64,000 nucleotides of DNA from Engraulis encrasicolus (GCF_034702125.1 NC_085862.1:20472081-20536080); one strand, 5' to 3'; positions 1 to 16,149 are shown, numbered from the stretch's first letter. Notes: a model not told the origin generated them from the sequence alone. Made by a program: numbers and translations.

Positions 1-3016
<3,016 letters not shown>

Positions 3017-3149
3017 ACCATGTGTACACATAACAGGGGATTTTGGAGTGTGAATTCAACACAATATTGGATGAGATTACTTATGCAATATAATAGGGTT
3101 TAATTTAACTATACTAGTGTTTGATTAACAGTCAAAAGCCAAATGTATT

Positions 3150-3610
3150 TCAGTCATTTCACAGCGTCAATTCTTGGCTTTAGATCAGAGGGTTGCAGGC
3201 TCAAAGCCCACCCCTTCCTCTCCCTACTGCAGTGGTTCCCAACCTATGGGTCGGGACCCAGCTTATGGGTTGTCAAAGATCCACAGGGGGTCACGGAGCC
3301 CTCTTGAATTTAAGGGGTTTCCTTTCAAATATATAGAGCCCATGTTGAATAAATGGCATAGAAGCATCAAAATAAGTGCTATATTAAACATTTATTCTAT
3401 ATTTGACCAAAGACAAATTGAGGAATAAAATAACTAAAATGAGTTTTCGCAGGAAACAGAGGGTATCCTGTGACTCCCTCTCTTGCGGGAGCTCGCGTGG
3501 TTGGGTCACCAAAGCTTACAGTGGTAAAAACATGGGTCCCTGAAGTAATAGGTTGGGAACCACTGCCCTATGCACTCCATGGCTAAGGTGTCATGGGCAA
3601 GGCACCTATA
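3150..3610 (+). mobile_element. tRNA-derived SINE split by a hAT-like element
   Basis: A box-B-like GGTTGCAGGCTCAAAGCCC lies at about 3191-3209. Body sequence typical of fish SINEs (CTAAGGTGTCATGGGCAAGGC) resumes after 3566. The gap between the two halves is the element at 3230-3565. Confidence 0.5.
3230..3565. mobile_element. Non-autonomous hAT-like element
   Basis: It begins CAGTGGTTCCCAACCT and ends AGGTTGGGAACCACTG, a perfect 16-bp terminal inverted repeat. The flanking 8-mers CCCTACTG and CCCTATGC agree only in the first five bases. Its interior closely matches the element at 13343-13702 (shared GGTCGGGACC, AGATCCACAGGGGGTC). Confidence 0.85.
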
Positions 3611-3637
3611 GCTGGGTCTCTTACCGTCCAAAAAGGG

Positions 3638-6487
3638 CCTAATCGTTACGCGCTGGATAGAAGCACCAAAATCGGTGTAGACCTTCCTTAGGGTGTTCTC
3701 CATCATTTCAGAAGGGGTGCCCCAAATTTCAATATCATTAAGGTCATTTTTATGGGGTAAATCCAAGATGGTTGCCCAAAACGAGCCAATAGTAGTAAAA
3801 TGCTGTACTGCCTGCACATAATGGTGTTATGGGCCAATCCACCTATTTGTGTGTGATGTATACAAACTGAACTTTGAAAATATGTGCAAAACTTACCATG
3901 AAAACAATGTTATATATGTCTTATTTAGATTCAAAAAGAGGAAAATCATAAAAACCATGGTCAGAATGAGATCACTCTACAATTGAGAGCTAATTTCTGG
4001 GCAGTTAGCTATTGAACCAACATTCATTAAGAGTTTTAAAAACTTGCAGTGGGTCATATCTATAAAATCCAAAAAGAAAATTGTGGTTAGAAAATTTAGG
4101 GGAGAAGAGATAAACCCTTGAACTGGGCCACACTTAACTCTCCCAATGTTAGCATGCTAGCATTAGCAGGTTCAGACACTCAGTCTGCTCTTCAGACAAA
4201 GATAGATGGCAAACAATAAGTTTAATCCCACTTACACATGCGCACACACACACAAACTACTACTACTTCCTTGGGACCCCCTCAATGATTTAAGCCTAGG
4301 AGTCCAACTGAAATATTCATATCAATCAAGTCAATAATACATGTACATATCAAGTGTCAGTGACAGCTTGGATGATTTACTATAGGCCATTACAAAATAA
4401 AATGTATGCTGATGTTCACATATGTATATCTCAGTCCTAAGTGTACAATGGAGTGATAAGGGCATTTATGAATATATCATATATACAGTATATTGACAGA
4501 TACTTTATATTTTAAAAGAGCAAAATGGTAACATGTCTGTTTTTCATCTACTTTTGGCTTTAATCTAGATGACATGTTGGCTACCTAACCACTTAATTTA
4601 TTGTTTGCTGGTTATTTTTTATTTGTGGGTGTGGTCCTTTATTTAAAACATGTCTGCCTGCCTTCCCTCTCTCACATAGGCTACTAAAATAGTCTTTCAA
4701 AAACTTAAAACAACAGCATGTGGAAATCCTATGTGGAAATCCTATTGGCTTTGGAGGGCTAAGTCAAAGTAGCCTAAAAGTCATCAAGACTATACTGTAC
4801 TCTACTGTATTGCACTGTACTGTACTCTACTGTACTGTACTGTAATGTGATATACCGTACTGTACTCTACTGCACCGTGCAGTATGCTACTGTATTATAC
4901 TGTACTGTACTGTACTGTACTGTACTGTACTGTACTGTACTGTACTAGACTGCACCGTACTGTATGCTACTGTACTGTACTGTACTTTACTTTACTATAC
5001 TGCACCGTACTATATACTACTGTACTGTGCTGCACCGTACTGTATGCTACTGTACCGTACTGTACTGTACTATACTCTACTGTACTTTATTATACTGCAC
5101 CGAACTGTATGCTACTGTACTGTACTGCACCGTACTGTATGCTACTGTACTGTACTGTACTATACTCTACTGTACTTTATTATACTGCACCGTACTGTAT
5201 GCTACTGTACTGTACTGTACTGCACCGTACTGTATGCTACTGTACTGTACTGTACTATACTCTACTGTACTTTATTATACTGCACCGTTCTGTATGCTAC
5301 TGTACTGTACTGTACTGTACTGCACCGCACTGTACTGTCCTGTACAGTACAACTACATAGAACTGAAACATGTAGAGCATTCTGAGGACATGTACAATAT
5401 TATGCAAAAGGGTGTAGTGGGAATGAGTTATGTTACTGTTACCACTCAAAATCTTGAAGGTTAAAAAAAGTCTTGTGGCATTTTGTTTGGGGGGGGGTAT
5501 GAAAGACTATCCTTCCTCCCAGACTATTTGTGTGCCTTGCATATCAAGAAAATGAGTACAGGTAATGATTTACTTTCATATGATAATTGTTTTTCTATAT
5601 AGATATTTCTCCTATGGGTAAGGGTGGCACAAGACCTACGGTACATGTTGTCCATCAGCTGTCAGTTTTGATAGCAACTTAAGTACTCAATGATTACTGA
5701 GCTAACTAATACAACTTTTGGCACAAGTACTAGGTGAGGACTTGTCTGCAAATAAAAAAAACAATTTACCTCTGTCTTCTTACTCAACATATACTAAGAA
5801 ATCATTTCCATTTAATTTAAACTGAAGCCATACTGTGGCATACATGTAGGCCTATATTGAGTAATCTGTAATGCCATTCTAAAGATGACTGAAATGCTCT
5901 CACAATATGCACAATGCATTGTAAAAATATAGAAATAGTTGATCTTATGGGGTTCTTCATACATATGGAAAGGTCCTGTCTTTTACCCTCTCTCATACAA
6001 ATAAAATACGTTTATCTGTTATGGAAATTAGAGGATGGAGAACCTGCTACCTAGGGCATCTTGCACTGACACTATCCCATTCAGATCGAGCATTAGGAGC
6101 AGTCTATTCTCACCATAGTTTTAGTGTGGGCAATGCTCATTTTAATTCAGACCAAGAATCTTCTCAAATCGTTCACAATGTTACATGCTGTCAAGCACGT
6201 AAGCACAGACTCACCCATACTTTCACACTATGTACATTTTGTAGTTTTATCAATCTGGTCAAGCAGACTACCCTTGCTTCATCTCTGCTGAGGACTATAT
6301 TAACATTTTCAGCTAAGTATAATGCCATGTAATAACAATGTAATGCATTACCAACATGACATATTGTATATGACATGGTAGACAATTTTTTCCAGGGGCA
6401 CCCCTTCTAGGATGCCTTCAAATCACTCAAGGAACATGTGTACCAAATTATATGCTTCTATCCAGCGCGTAACGATTTCTCGGCTTA
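3638..6487. mobile_element. Long-TIR element with (TACTG)n core, copy A
   Basis: The left end carries AATCGTTACGCGCTGGATAG followed by AGAAGGGGTGCCCC further in; the right end at about 6390-6487 carries the same two motifs inverted. The interior from 4260 to 6380 is collinear with 48840-51480 (copy B), for example CCCCTCAATGATTTAAGCC and ACCACTCAAAATCTTGAAGG. No transposase-like reading frame was seen, and no clear TSD. The stretch 3830-4260 has no recognisable feature of its own. Confidence 0.65.
4795..5350. repeat. (TACTG)n pentanucleotide satellite, copy A
   Basis: About 550 bp of TACTG units with a higher-order interruption CTGCACCGTACTGTATGCTA recurring at irregular spacing. Long frames reading CTVLYCTVLY are artefacts. 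Confidence 0.93.
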
Positions 6488-6524
6488 GAGCCCCTACTAC
6501 TACTGAAAACGCATTGTTCCAGAG

Positions 6525-6580
6525 ACTGTAAGTTGCTTTGGATAAAAAAAGAAGTGTAGTGGAATATAATGTAATGTAAA
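6525..6580 (+). repeat. SINE 3' tail remnant
   Basis: TAAGTTGCTTTGGATAAAA followed by an ATAATGTAATGTAA tail matches the 3' end typical of teleost tRNA-SINEs. No tRNA head is visible. Confidence 0.45.
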
Positions 6581-6736
6581 GTTGGCCTACTGTTTCATGC
6601 AATGCAGCACTTTAGCGATACAGGAGTAATATTTTATCTTTAAATGCAATGGGAGTGATATTACTGTAAATGTGGAATTACTTTAGTTTAGTTTATTTAG
6701 TTTAGTTCAGCAGGGACCATGCACAATAGACATTGT

Positions 6737-8870
6737 GGTAACACTTCCAAATAAGGGGCCATAATTAACAGCAAAGTAGCTACAACCTAATACTTAAGTA
6801 AGGGTTAATAATCATTACTTAATGCCACATTAGACACATATTAATTGTTATTAATGCATTAGTAAGCAGTTACTTAACTATTAGATAACTATTACCTTGT
6901 GTTGCAAGTTAATAGCATATTTTTATTTAACTAATAGATAAGTAAGGGCACAGTTAATAGTTAAGTAGCTATCAGGTCATACTTAACTAAGGACCAAAAG
7001 TAACACTTACTTAATACAAAAGCAAGGCATAACTATTGGTTATATAATACATAAATATTGGGTTTTGGGACCCTTATATTAGAGTTGGCTGAGGATAACT
7101 AATGGTTAATTAATAGATAGATATTGGTGTTTGGGACCCTTATATTAGAGTTGGCTGCGGATAACTAATGGTTAATTAATCGATAGATATTGGTGTTTGG
7201 GACCCTTATAATAGAGTTGGCTGAGCATACCTAATAGTCAAGTAATTAATCTACTTTGACATCTAGTTTTCACTCGTTCAAATCACTATAATAGAGGCAA
7301 CAGGAGACATTATATAGCAAGGATTGGACGTACACTTCTCAATGATGGTGGGATGATGAGATGTAATTTTTTCATGTACCACTTATTAAATGTAATGGTA
7401 AAAACCCTACAATAAATGCAGAACATTATGAAGAGTAACAGTTTTGAAGCGAAACTAAACCATTCCTTTGTGATAATTAGGTTAATGTTTGAGAATATTA
7501 GCTCCAAGAAGAGCAGTGCATGATGGGTACGCAATCTATAGACAACAATAATTCTGTATTATTTAATCATTAGATATGCCTCACTTTTGTATTAAGTAAG
7601 TGTTAATTAAGGTCCTTAGTTAAGTATGACTTAATAGCTTCTTAACTATTAACTGTACCCTTACTTATCTATTAGTTAAATAATTATATGCTATGAACTT
7701 GAGAAACATGGTAATAGTTATCTAATAGTTAAGTAACTGCTTACTAATGTTTAACATGTGAATTAATAACAGTTTATATGTGTCTAATATGGCATTAAGT
7801 AGTGATTATTAACTGTTGCTAAAGTATTAGGTTATAGCTAATTTGCTGTTAATTATGTTAATTATAATTATATATATGGCCCCTTACCATGTGTCTCAAG
7901 TTAATAGCATATAATCATTTAACTAATAGATAAGTAAGGGTACAGTTAATAGTTAAGTAGCTATTAGGTCATACTTAACTAAGGACCTTAATTAACACTT
8001 AATTAATACAAAAGTAAGGCATATCTAATGATTAAATAATACCGAATTATTGTTGTCTAGATTGCGTACCCATCATGCACTGCTCTTCTTGGAGCTAATA
8101 TTCTCAAACATTAACCTAATTATCACAAAGGAATGGTTTAGTTTAGCTTCAAAACTATTACTCTTCATAATGTTCTGCATTTATTGTAGGATTTTTACAG
8201 TTAAAACTAATACGTGGTACATGAAAAAATTACATCACATCACCCCACCATCATTGAGAAGTGTACGTCCAATCCTTGCTATATAATGGCTCCTGTTGCC
8301 ACTATTACAGTGATTTGAACGAGTGAAAACTACATGTCACAGTAGATTAATTACTTGACTATTAGGTATGCTCAGCCAACTCTATTATAAGGGTCCCAAA
8401 CATCAATATCTATCGATTAATTAACCATTAGTTATCCGCAGACAACTCTAATATAAGGGTCCCAAATATCAATATCTATCTATTAATTAACCATTAGTTA
8501 TCCTCAGCCAACTCTAATATAAGGGTCCCAAAACCCAATATTTATGTATTAATTAACCATTAGTTATGCCTTGCTTTTGTATTAAGTAAGTGTTAATTTT
8601 GGTCCTTAGTTAAGTATGACCTGATAGCTACTTAACTATTAACTGTGCCCTTACTTATCTATTAGTTAAATAACAATATGCTATTAACTTGTAACACAAG
8701 GTAATAGTTATCTAATAGTTAAGTAACTGCTTACTAATGTTCAACATATGCATTAATAACAATTAATATGTGTCTAATGTGGCATTAAATAATGATTATT
8801 AACCCTTACTTAAGTATTAGGTTGTAGCTACTTTACTGTTAATTATGGCCCCTTATTTGGAAGTGTTACC
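6737..8870. mobile_element. 2.1-kb near-palindromic fold-back DNA element
   Basis: Ends GGTAACACTTCC and GGAAGTGTTACC are flanked by perfect 8-bp duplications GACATTGT (6729-6736, 8871-8878). The left arm from 6737 to about 7710 is the reverse complement of the right arm from about 7885 to 8870. The arms contain, inverted, GGATTGGACGTACACTTCTC and TAGTTAAGTAACTGCTTACT. Only about 170 bp near the centre is unpaired. The 71-78-codon frames in the two arms are mirror copies with no recognisable domain. Confidence 0.88.
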
Positions 8871-9029
8871 GACATTGTTTACAGAAGTAAAAAGATGGCA
8901 TGTGCCAGATTATAGCTATATAGCTAATTTCCATCTGCAGTCCCTGTACAGGTAAAACAAATATTAAAATACAGAACATGAACAAATAAACAAATAAGCA
9001 CATCCAAAGGCCATGGGTCATACCCCCCC

Positions 9030-9138
<109 letters not shown>

Positions 9139-10402
9139 TAAAATGGCATACAGTATGAGTCATATTTTGAATTAAAAAACATATGATTAATGCAGACAAG
9201 ACTGGTTGGTTGATATCCATTTTTTCACACCCCTTGAGAAGGCCTGATAATCAGTAATACTTTTTAGGTTACTGGGTAGACTATTCCATAAGCAGTTCGT
9301 CGGATTGTGAGACTACAATCACCCTTAATGGTGGATCTTGACGTTCTGCTCATCAGTTCAGAGCATGGTTGAACAAATGCTCTTAGAGGTGGGGGTGCTG
9401 CATTGTGAATGATTTTATGGATTAGCCGCAGATCAGAAAATTGTATGATGTTTTCAAGGCTGAGCATATTATACTTGCTCAGTATGGGACAATGGTGGTA
9501 CTGAAAAGATCTTTTATCTAGGACCTTCAGGGCCTGCTTGTATAGTGAATCAATGGATTTTAAGACAGTCTTGTTGGCCTGGGCCCAGCTTGATAAACAA
9601 TAATGCAGGTGGGACATAATCATAGCATTGACATAAGCCACAGCAGCATCAATACTCAGTGAGTTACGAATATGTCTAAAATTGGATATGAGTGATTCCA
9701 CGATTCGCCTACGCTTTTGGCAAAAGGAAAATGTCAATTATCAGTATTTTTTTCAACTAAATGACTTAGATGCTTACATAGTGTATATATTTAAGTTTCC
9801 AAACAAACAAATTGACAAGCTAAATCTTAAATCTTTTGATAAATATTCTATTGAAAGCGAACATTTGCTTGATTATTTTGTCAACAGTGTTATGGACAAA
9901 TACTATGTCATTTCAAACATATATACAAATACTACAGAGTTGAAATAACATACGTTTGAAAGTGCTTATGTCCCTTAGCAATAATGCTGTCATTAATCTG
10001 TGCAACTGATATAGAAAATGTGATTGTTGAGCTTCATAAGTAGGATTTTATGATTCACTGTGATACAGACTGACACATTTTTCATTATAAATCCCTGTAA
10101 CGTCTGATTTGAATTTAGTCACCCTCCTTACACAAGACTTCCTTCTCCAGAGATAATCCCTGGTGTCTGTTCATAGGATTTTTCCAACACATAAGGGATC
10201 AATAGCGCAAAAACACTTTCAAAACAGTCAACCGTGTTACTCAACTGTGTTACGGTCAACAGTGCAGGGGAACAAGTCGGCCCTTTTTTAGGAGAAAAAA
10301 CAGAGCAGACAAACCCATCTCCCTAGAACACAAATTATTTTGTTTTTTTGTCTGTCAATATGGAGATAAATTGGCAAAAACATACTCCTCCTCCACTGTC
10401 AT

Positions 10403-10585
10403 CAGTGTTGCCAGATTGGGCTGGTTCCCTTAGGATGGCCGTGTGCGGGTAAAAATGGCATTTATTAGAAAAACCTGCCCACTATTTGCCATAGAAATCA
10501 ATAGAATTGGGCGGGATTTTGTGCTTCTAGGCGGGTTTTGAAAATGTTTTGGGCTGGAAATCATCAGCCTCATCTGGCAACCCTG
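10403..10585. mobile_element. hAT-like MITE, TSD ACTGTCAT
   Basis: Starts CAGTGTTGCCAGATT, ends ATCTGGCAACCCTG, flanked by perfect ACTGTCAT at 10395-10402 and 10586-10593. Confidence 0.9.
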
Positions 10586-11119
10586 ACTGTCATAGCTAAT
10601 TGTAACACCATTGCCGGTGTCACGGCTTGACATTTCAGCCATTTTTATGGTGTTGTGCTAACTGAGGACCTCAGAAGTCCCACCACAACACCTTAATCAA
10701 TTCATATATTGTATGCTTAATCTGTGTTTTTCTACATGTGATTTCTAATTCAGATTCTTATGAATATGTTGATAACACAGTTGACAGGCAATTTTCCCGC
10801 AATGGGAGCATGAATAAGAATGGATTAAATTATAGAAGGATGGAGCTCAAAACTTACCAAAAAGTCTTCCCATATCCTGCCAAAGAGGTTATGACATCAC
10901 GTGATGTTATTCGTATGGCCTAAGACCAAACCATTATTGATTTATGGAGGGGGTTTCAGACCGTGACACGGTTAACACAGTTTTCGTGGACACACACAAA
11001 ATGGCAAATTTCATGTATAATGGAAAGGACAGTGGTCTTTCTGACAGTTTTGTCATATTGTGATGATTACTGTGAATGAACATTTGCAATCGTCTTGGGC
11101 AAAACAAGTTTCTTTACAT

Positions 11120-11881
11120 CAGGGGTGTCAAACTCATTTTGGTCCGGGGGCCGCATACAACCCATGTGGACCTCAAGCGGGCCGCATTAGTAACATCATC
11201 GCAAAAAAAAAAAAAAACGTAAAGCAGAGGATTAGTGTTCAGTACTATCACGTTTTAAGTGTGTTGAATATGTAGAAAGCAATGCTATAGCTATATATAT
11301 AGCAGATAATCCTATGCAAAATTTCCTTGACTTCATTCATTCATTGGCAACCGTCAATTAATTAAATATGGAACAGTTCATTTCGGGAGGGGGTCTACAA
11401 AATTTTGTATTTCTTATATGTAATTTCCTGCATTTTCACGCATTCTAACATCCCGTTTCCAGTTTGAGCTTAATAGGAACCAATACAAATCCTATTATAT
11501 TTATTATTTAATTACAACCAATACCAATACAATACGAATAAGAAGTATTAACATTTTATCTCTATAGGCCTATATGAGGTCTATAATATATGAGCTTTAT
11601 GAAATGCCTGTTACAGTACAAATTCACTATTTATAATAGAAGTGTGATGTGCACTTTACTACATATATACAGTGTAACAGAGGGACCATTGGGTTAATGT
11701 CATGCAGGTTTCGATTTTGCCCCGAGGGCCGTAATTGCGCATTTCGGTTATTTCATAAAAAAAAAATAAAAAAAAAAAGGAAAAAAAAAAAAAAAAAATT
11801 TTTTTTTTTTTTACATTCGGGCCGGATGGAACCCTCCCGCGGGCCGGATGCGGCCCGCGGGCCGTATGTTTGACACCCCTG
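11120..11881. mobile_element. hAT-like MITE, TSD CTTTACAT
   Basis: Starts CAGGGGTGTCAAACTCA, ends GTTTGACACCCCTG, flanked by perfect CTTTACAT at 11112-11119 and 11882-11889. It contains A-rich and T-rich homopolymers around 11758-11812. Confidence 0.92.
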
Positions 11882-12887
11882 CTTTACATGCTAATATGAA
11901 GACTGAATCTGACATTTGGAAAACGGGACGGCATGAAAACGCCCAAAACCAGTATTAAATATTCATTCTTGCTGAGGGAAATAATGTCATGTCTACACTT
12001 TCTGTATTATATGAAAGATAAATGTGTGCTAATGTCCAAAATATCATTGGATGCAGTTAATAGTTAGTGGAATTGGAAAATAAAATCCATGGACTTAAAA
12101 GTGCAGCCGATTCGTAGAATCACGCATATATACTTTACAGTATTACCCAGATTTGTGTTTCTTAAAGCTAAGAGTAGAATCTAAGGTCACACCTAAATAT
12201 TTAAACTCATCAACATTATTTAGCTTTGTTGCATCAGCATATATGTCTGGAACAACATTTAGTTTAAATCTATTGTGAAAATACATTGTAACAGTTTTGT
12301 TGGTATTTAGTGTGAGACAGGAGGTTTTTAACCACATTGAGACCTTAGTTAGTGTTTGAGTCAGTTTGCTGGCCACCTGTACCGAATCTTTGCCGTGTGT
12401 AAATAGTGTCGTCAGTATCTCCACACCCTCACATGCAGATGGAAGATCATTTATATAAGTGGTGAACAACAAATGTCCCAAAATGGAACCTTGTGGCACC
12501 CCCATAGAGCATGCTTTTAAGGAAGATATTATATAATTTATCTTAACACATTGGGCCCTATTTAATAGATAGGACTATATCCACTTTAGTACACCCGGAG
12601 CCAGCTGAAAGCACGCCAACTTTGAGAGGAGTACTGGGTGATTGACTGTGTCAAAAGCCTTTCGAAGGTCTAAGAACACAGCACCCACCACTCCTCCCTT
12701 ATCAAGATTAGCCTTGATGTGTTCTATAAAAAAGCAGCATGCCGTATCGGTTGAGTGGTTGGCTCTAAAACCAAACTGCATGGGGTGCATGAGTTTTTTT
12801 GTGTTTAAATGCTTCACAAGCTGTTCAGCAACTGTTTTTTCTATTATCTTCGAAAGGGCTGGCAATATATTAATGGGTCTTAATTAG

Positions 12888-14955
12888 TGACATCCTGTTT
12901 ACCCCCACCTTGGGAATCAATCGAGCAACCTACCAGCATCACCACCAACCAACAACATCCACTGGTTCATCTCTTGACCTCCACGCCCAACCCTCAGGGT
13001 CACTGCTGATCAGGTGAGAGGAGCCCTAAGGCAGCAGGCCCAGATGGCGTCTGTGCTAGACTGTTGAAGACCTGTGCAGTGGAGTTAGCTGAGCCTCTTC
13101 AACACCTATTCAATAAGAGCCTACAGCTAGGCAAGGTCCCGTCACTGTGGAAGACATCATGCCTTATACCAGTACCCAAAAAGCCACACCCAAAAGAACT
13201 AAATGACTACAGACCTGTTGCCCTCACCTCACATCTCATGAAAACCTTTGAACATGTTCTGCTGATTAACCATCTCAAGCCACAGGTCTGCCATGCACTG
13301 GATCCCCTCCAGTTTGCATATCAGGACAGTGTGGGAGTAGAGCAGTGGTTCCCAACCTATGGGTCGGGACCCCCCTTATGGGTCGCCAAAGATCCACAGG
13401 GGGTCGCGGAGCCCTCTTGATTTTAAGGGGTTTCGTTTTAAATATATATAGCCCATGTTGAATAAAAGACAAAGCATTTAAGTAATAAATGCATACACGC
13501 AACAAATTGTAAGTGCTACATTAAACATTTATTCTATATTTGACCAAAGACGAATTGAGGAATAAAATAACTAAAATAAGTTTTCGCAGGAAACGGAGGG
13601 CATCTTGTGACGCCGTCTCATGCGGGCGCTCGTGTGGTTGGGTCACCAAAGTTTACAATAGTAAAAACATGGGTCCCTTAATAAAAAGGTTGGGAACCAC
13701 TGGAGTAGAGGATGCTCTCTTGTATCTTCTACATAGGGTACACTCTCACCTGGACAAAGGAGGCAGTGCGGTGAGGATTATGTTCTTTGATTTTTCCAGT
13801 GCCTTTAACACTATTCAGCCACTTCTGTTAAGAGACAAGCTACTGCAAATGGTAGTGGGAACAGGGCTTGCTACCTGGATTACTGACTATCTCGCAGAAA
13901 TGCCCCAGTTTGTCAGACTGGGTAACTTAACATCAGAGACTGTGATCAGTAGCACTGGAGCTCCACAAGGAACGGTGCTCTCCCCGGTTTTGTTCACCCT
14001 ATACACCACTGACTTTAGCTACAATTCTGTGACCTGCCACATGCAGAAATTCTCAGATGACACTGCCATTGTTGGATGTATTAAAGATGGGCAGGATGGG
14101 GAGTACAGGGGAATGGTAGAGAACTTTGTTAGATGGTGTAGGACCAATCAGTTGCAGCTGAACACCACCAAAACAAAGGAAATGGTGGTTGATTTCCGGC
14201 GAACAACCCCACCCCTCGTGCCTGTCTCTATTGAGGGGGAGACAGTGGAGACAGTCTGCACCTACAAATATCTGGGGGTACATCTGGATAGTAAACTGGA
14301 CTGGACAGTTAATTCACATGCAGTCTACAAGAAAGGACAGAGCAGGCTTTACTTTCTGAGGAAGCTAAAATCATTTAACGTCTGCAACAGACTCCTCCAG
14401 ATGTTTTACCAGTCTGTCATGGCTAGTGTACTTTCTTATGCTGTGGCATGCTGGGGCGGGAGCATTAGGAGGAGGGATGCTGGACGTCTGGACAAGCTAG
14501 TGAGGAAAGCAGGCTCTGTTGTTGGTACAAAACTGGAGGCTCTTAGTACCACAGCTGAAAAGAGGACATTGGGCAGATTGGACTCTATAATGGACAATGA
14601 CCATCACCCCTTGCACTCAGTCTTTGCCAACCAGCGAAGTCTGTTCAGCCACAGATTCCTCGCCATTCCCTGCAAGACTGACAGGCTGCGTAAGTCCTTT
14701 GTCCCCAGGGCCATCCAGCTATTTAACTCTTGGTGACTGGACCGCATAACCACCCCCCCCTCCCCCCCGCCATTCCCCCCTTCCATCCCCCTCCCACCCC
14801 TCCTTCAACAATCAGTAATAACTATTGCAATGAGAGACTTTTTTATATCTGAATGTTTAATGTGAAATAATCTATTTATTTGTTTTTGTATGTATGCTAC
14901 TAGATACCTAAATTTCCTTCGGGATCAATAAATGTTACTCTACTCTACTCTACTA
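12888..14955 (+). mobile_element. Plus-strand L2/Rex1-like LINE, 5'-truncated, RT largely open
   Basis: The reverse transcriptase runs in two blocks, 13064-13342 (PVPKKPHPKELNDYRPVALT, LDPLQFAYQ) and 13703-14736 (FDFSSAFNTIQP, STGAPQGTVLSPVLFTLYTT, KFSDDTAIVG, CTYKYLGVHLD). The palm motif reads FSDD where FADD is usual. A hAT element with an 8-bp TSD separates the blocks; removing it restores the frame. The 3' end shows TTCCTTCGGGATCAATAAA and a (CTCTA)n tail typical of fish L2-type LINEs. It lies inside the older minus-strand LINE. Confidence 0.88.
13343..13702. mobile_element. hAT-like element inserted in LINE RT, TSD GAGTAGAG
   Basis: The 360-bp unit runs from CAGTGGTTCCCAACCT to AGGTTGGGAACCACTG with perfect GAGTAGAG at 13335-13342 and 13703-13710. 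Same family as 3230-3565. Confidence 0.95.
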
Positions 14956-15130
14956 GCTTTAAAGATAGGAGTCACTCTAGCTGTTTTTAGTACATTAGGA
15001 AAATAATTTTCCTCTAAAGACTTGTTTACTATATGAGCTATGGGAGTAGTTAAGACATTTTTAAATGTCTTTAGGAGAAAGGTGTCCATGCACCAGATGT
15101 CTTTAGCTTTGGAGGTGGATATTGTTGATT

Positions 15131-15630
15131 AAATTTGATTTATTTTTTGAGGTCATATTAGGTCGTATTATTGAGGTCACGTATCCTTTTCAGATTAAGT
15201 TGTCCATTCTGTTACATCGTCTGAAGACCAAATCTAAAAGGAAGTTTTCTTTTAAAGCAAATCTATCAGATATGTCCTCTCTGAGAATCCCATCCTGAGA
15301 TTTTTTTCGTATCTAAACATGCAAAAAGGACGTTCTTCCTGTTCTTCCTGTTCTTCCAAGGGCATGCTGACTTCTTCACTTGACATGTTGTTTATTTTCT
15401 GTGAAGGAAATATGTTGTTTTAAGTTATATAAATAGACAACCCACACTGACTTTCATTGCAGAGTTGCATTGCAATGTTCAATAAAGATATCATTCTATT
15501 CTATTTTACTTGGAGTGTGACTTGACTGGTCATAAAATATCATTTGATATTTGATCTGTTTACCAAATGGCATTATTTCATCCGGTGAAATTAACACCAG
15601 TAATATTTCATCAAATAATATTCAAATACA
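15131..15630. other. Intergenic stretch with a second LINE 3' tail
   Basis: TTCAATAAAGATATCATTC followed by TATTCTATT-type units at about 15478-15510 looks like a short LINE 3' tail. Tandem GTTCTTCCT units occur at 15332-15357. Nothing else is recognised. Confidence 0.4.
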
Positions 15631-15887
15631 CATATGAAGGGTTTATTTGCAAAACGGTGTATCTCCATTTTGTAGAATGTTGGGAAATTGACATTTTTGT
15701 ATTGGGCATTCCATTGAATTGCATTGCAAAATGCATTTTATATAGGTTAAAAAAGTATGTTCTCAAAATATTTGAATGGTAAGAATTCACATATAGGTGA
15801 TAGACCCTCTGAACAGTCATTTCCAAAAATAAAATGCAAAAGTGAAAAAATGGAGATACACCGTTTTGCAAATAAACTCTTCATATG
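15631..15887. mobile_element. MITE with about 40-bp inverted ends
   Basis: The ends CATATGAAGGGTTTATTTGC and its near-exact inverse (GCAAATAAACTCTTCATATG) enclose 257 bp; both arms continue AAAACGGTGTATCTCCATTTT. Superfamily not determined. Confidence 0.8.
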
Positions 15888-16059
15888 TTGCCTAGAAACT
15901 GCTTAGTGTTCAGGCACTAGACAGCGCTGTTGTTCTGCTGATAGTAAAAGAAAACGAAAACAAAGCTGCCATCCCACAAACTCAACTTGGTCAAAAGGTT
16001 TCAGTCAGGACTGGAAAAGGAATTTAGGGATTACTGTATATATCTCTCTCACACACAGA

Positions 16060-16099
16060 CACAGACACACATACACATACACGCACGCACACGCACACA

Positions 16100-16149
<50 letters not shown>

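Larger units (their letters stand above)
9738..12142. mobile_element. 2.4-kb insertion of unknown type inside the minus-strand LINE
   Basis: It separates two consecutive segments of the LINE protein. Ends and TSD could not be fixed. It contains two bounded hAT-like elements (10403-10585, 11120-11881). Otherwise it holds only short open frames (for example 9682-9948 and 10738-10923) in which no family is recognised. Confidence 0.5.
9264..15130 (-). mobile_element. Minus-strand LINE (jockey/CR1-L2-Rex1 group) broken by two insertions
   Basis: Reading right to left, about 15125-14956 encodes an upstream reverse-transcriptase block ending TARVTPIFKA. Then 12887-12143 encodes RPINILPALSKIIEKT, QFGFRANHSTDTA, AFDTVNH, MGVPQGSILG and EFKYLGVTLDS. 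Finally 9737-9264 encodes the C-terminal part (NFRHIRNSL, SHLHYCLSSWAQAN, SLYKQALKVLDK). The order fits one element. The catalytic Y/FADD box is replaced by THGKD-type sequence and stops occur, so it is dead. Insertions lie at about 12888-14955 and 9738-12142. Confidence 0.8.

Noticed and set aside
4884..5464. 158- and 166-codon frames reading CTVLYCTVLY, and similar at 49670-50170
   Set aside because: They come from the (TACTG)n array, which is open in several frames at once.
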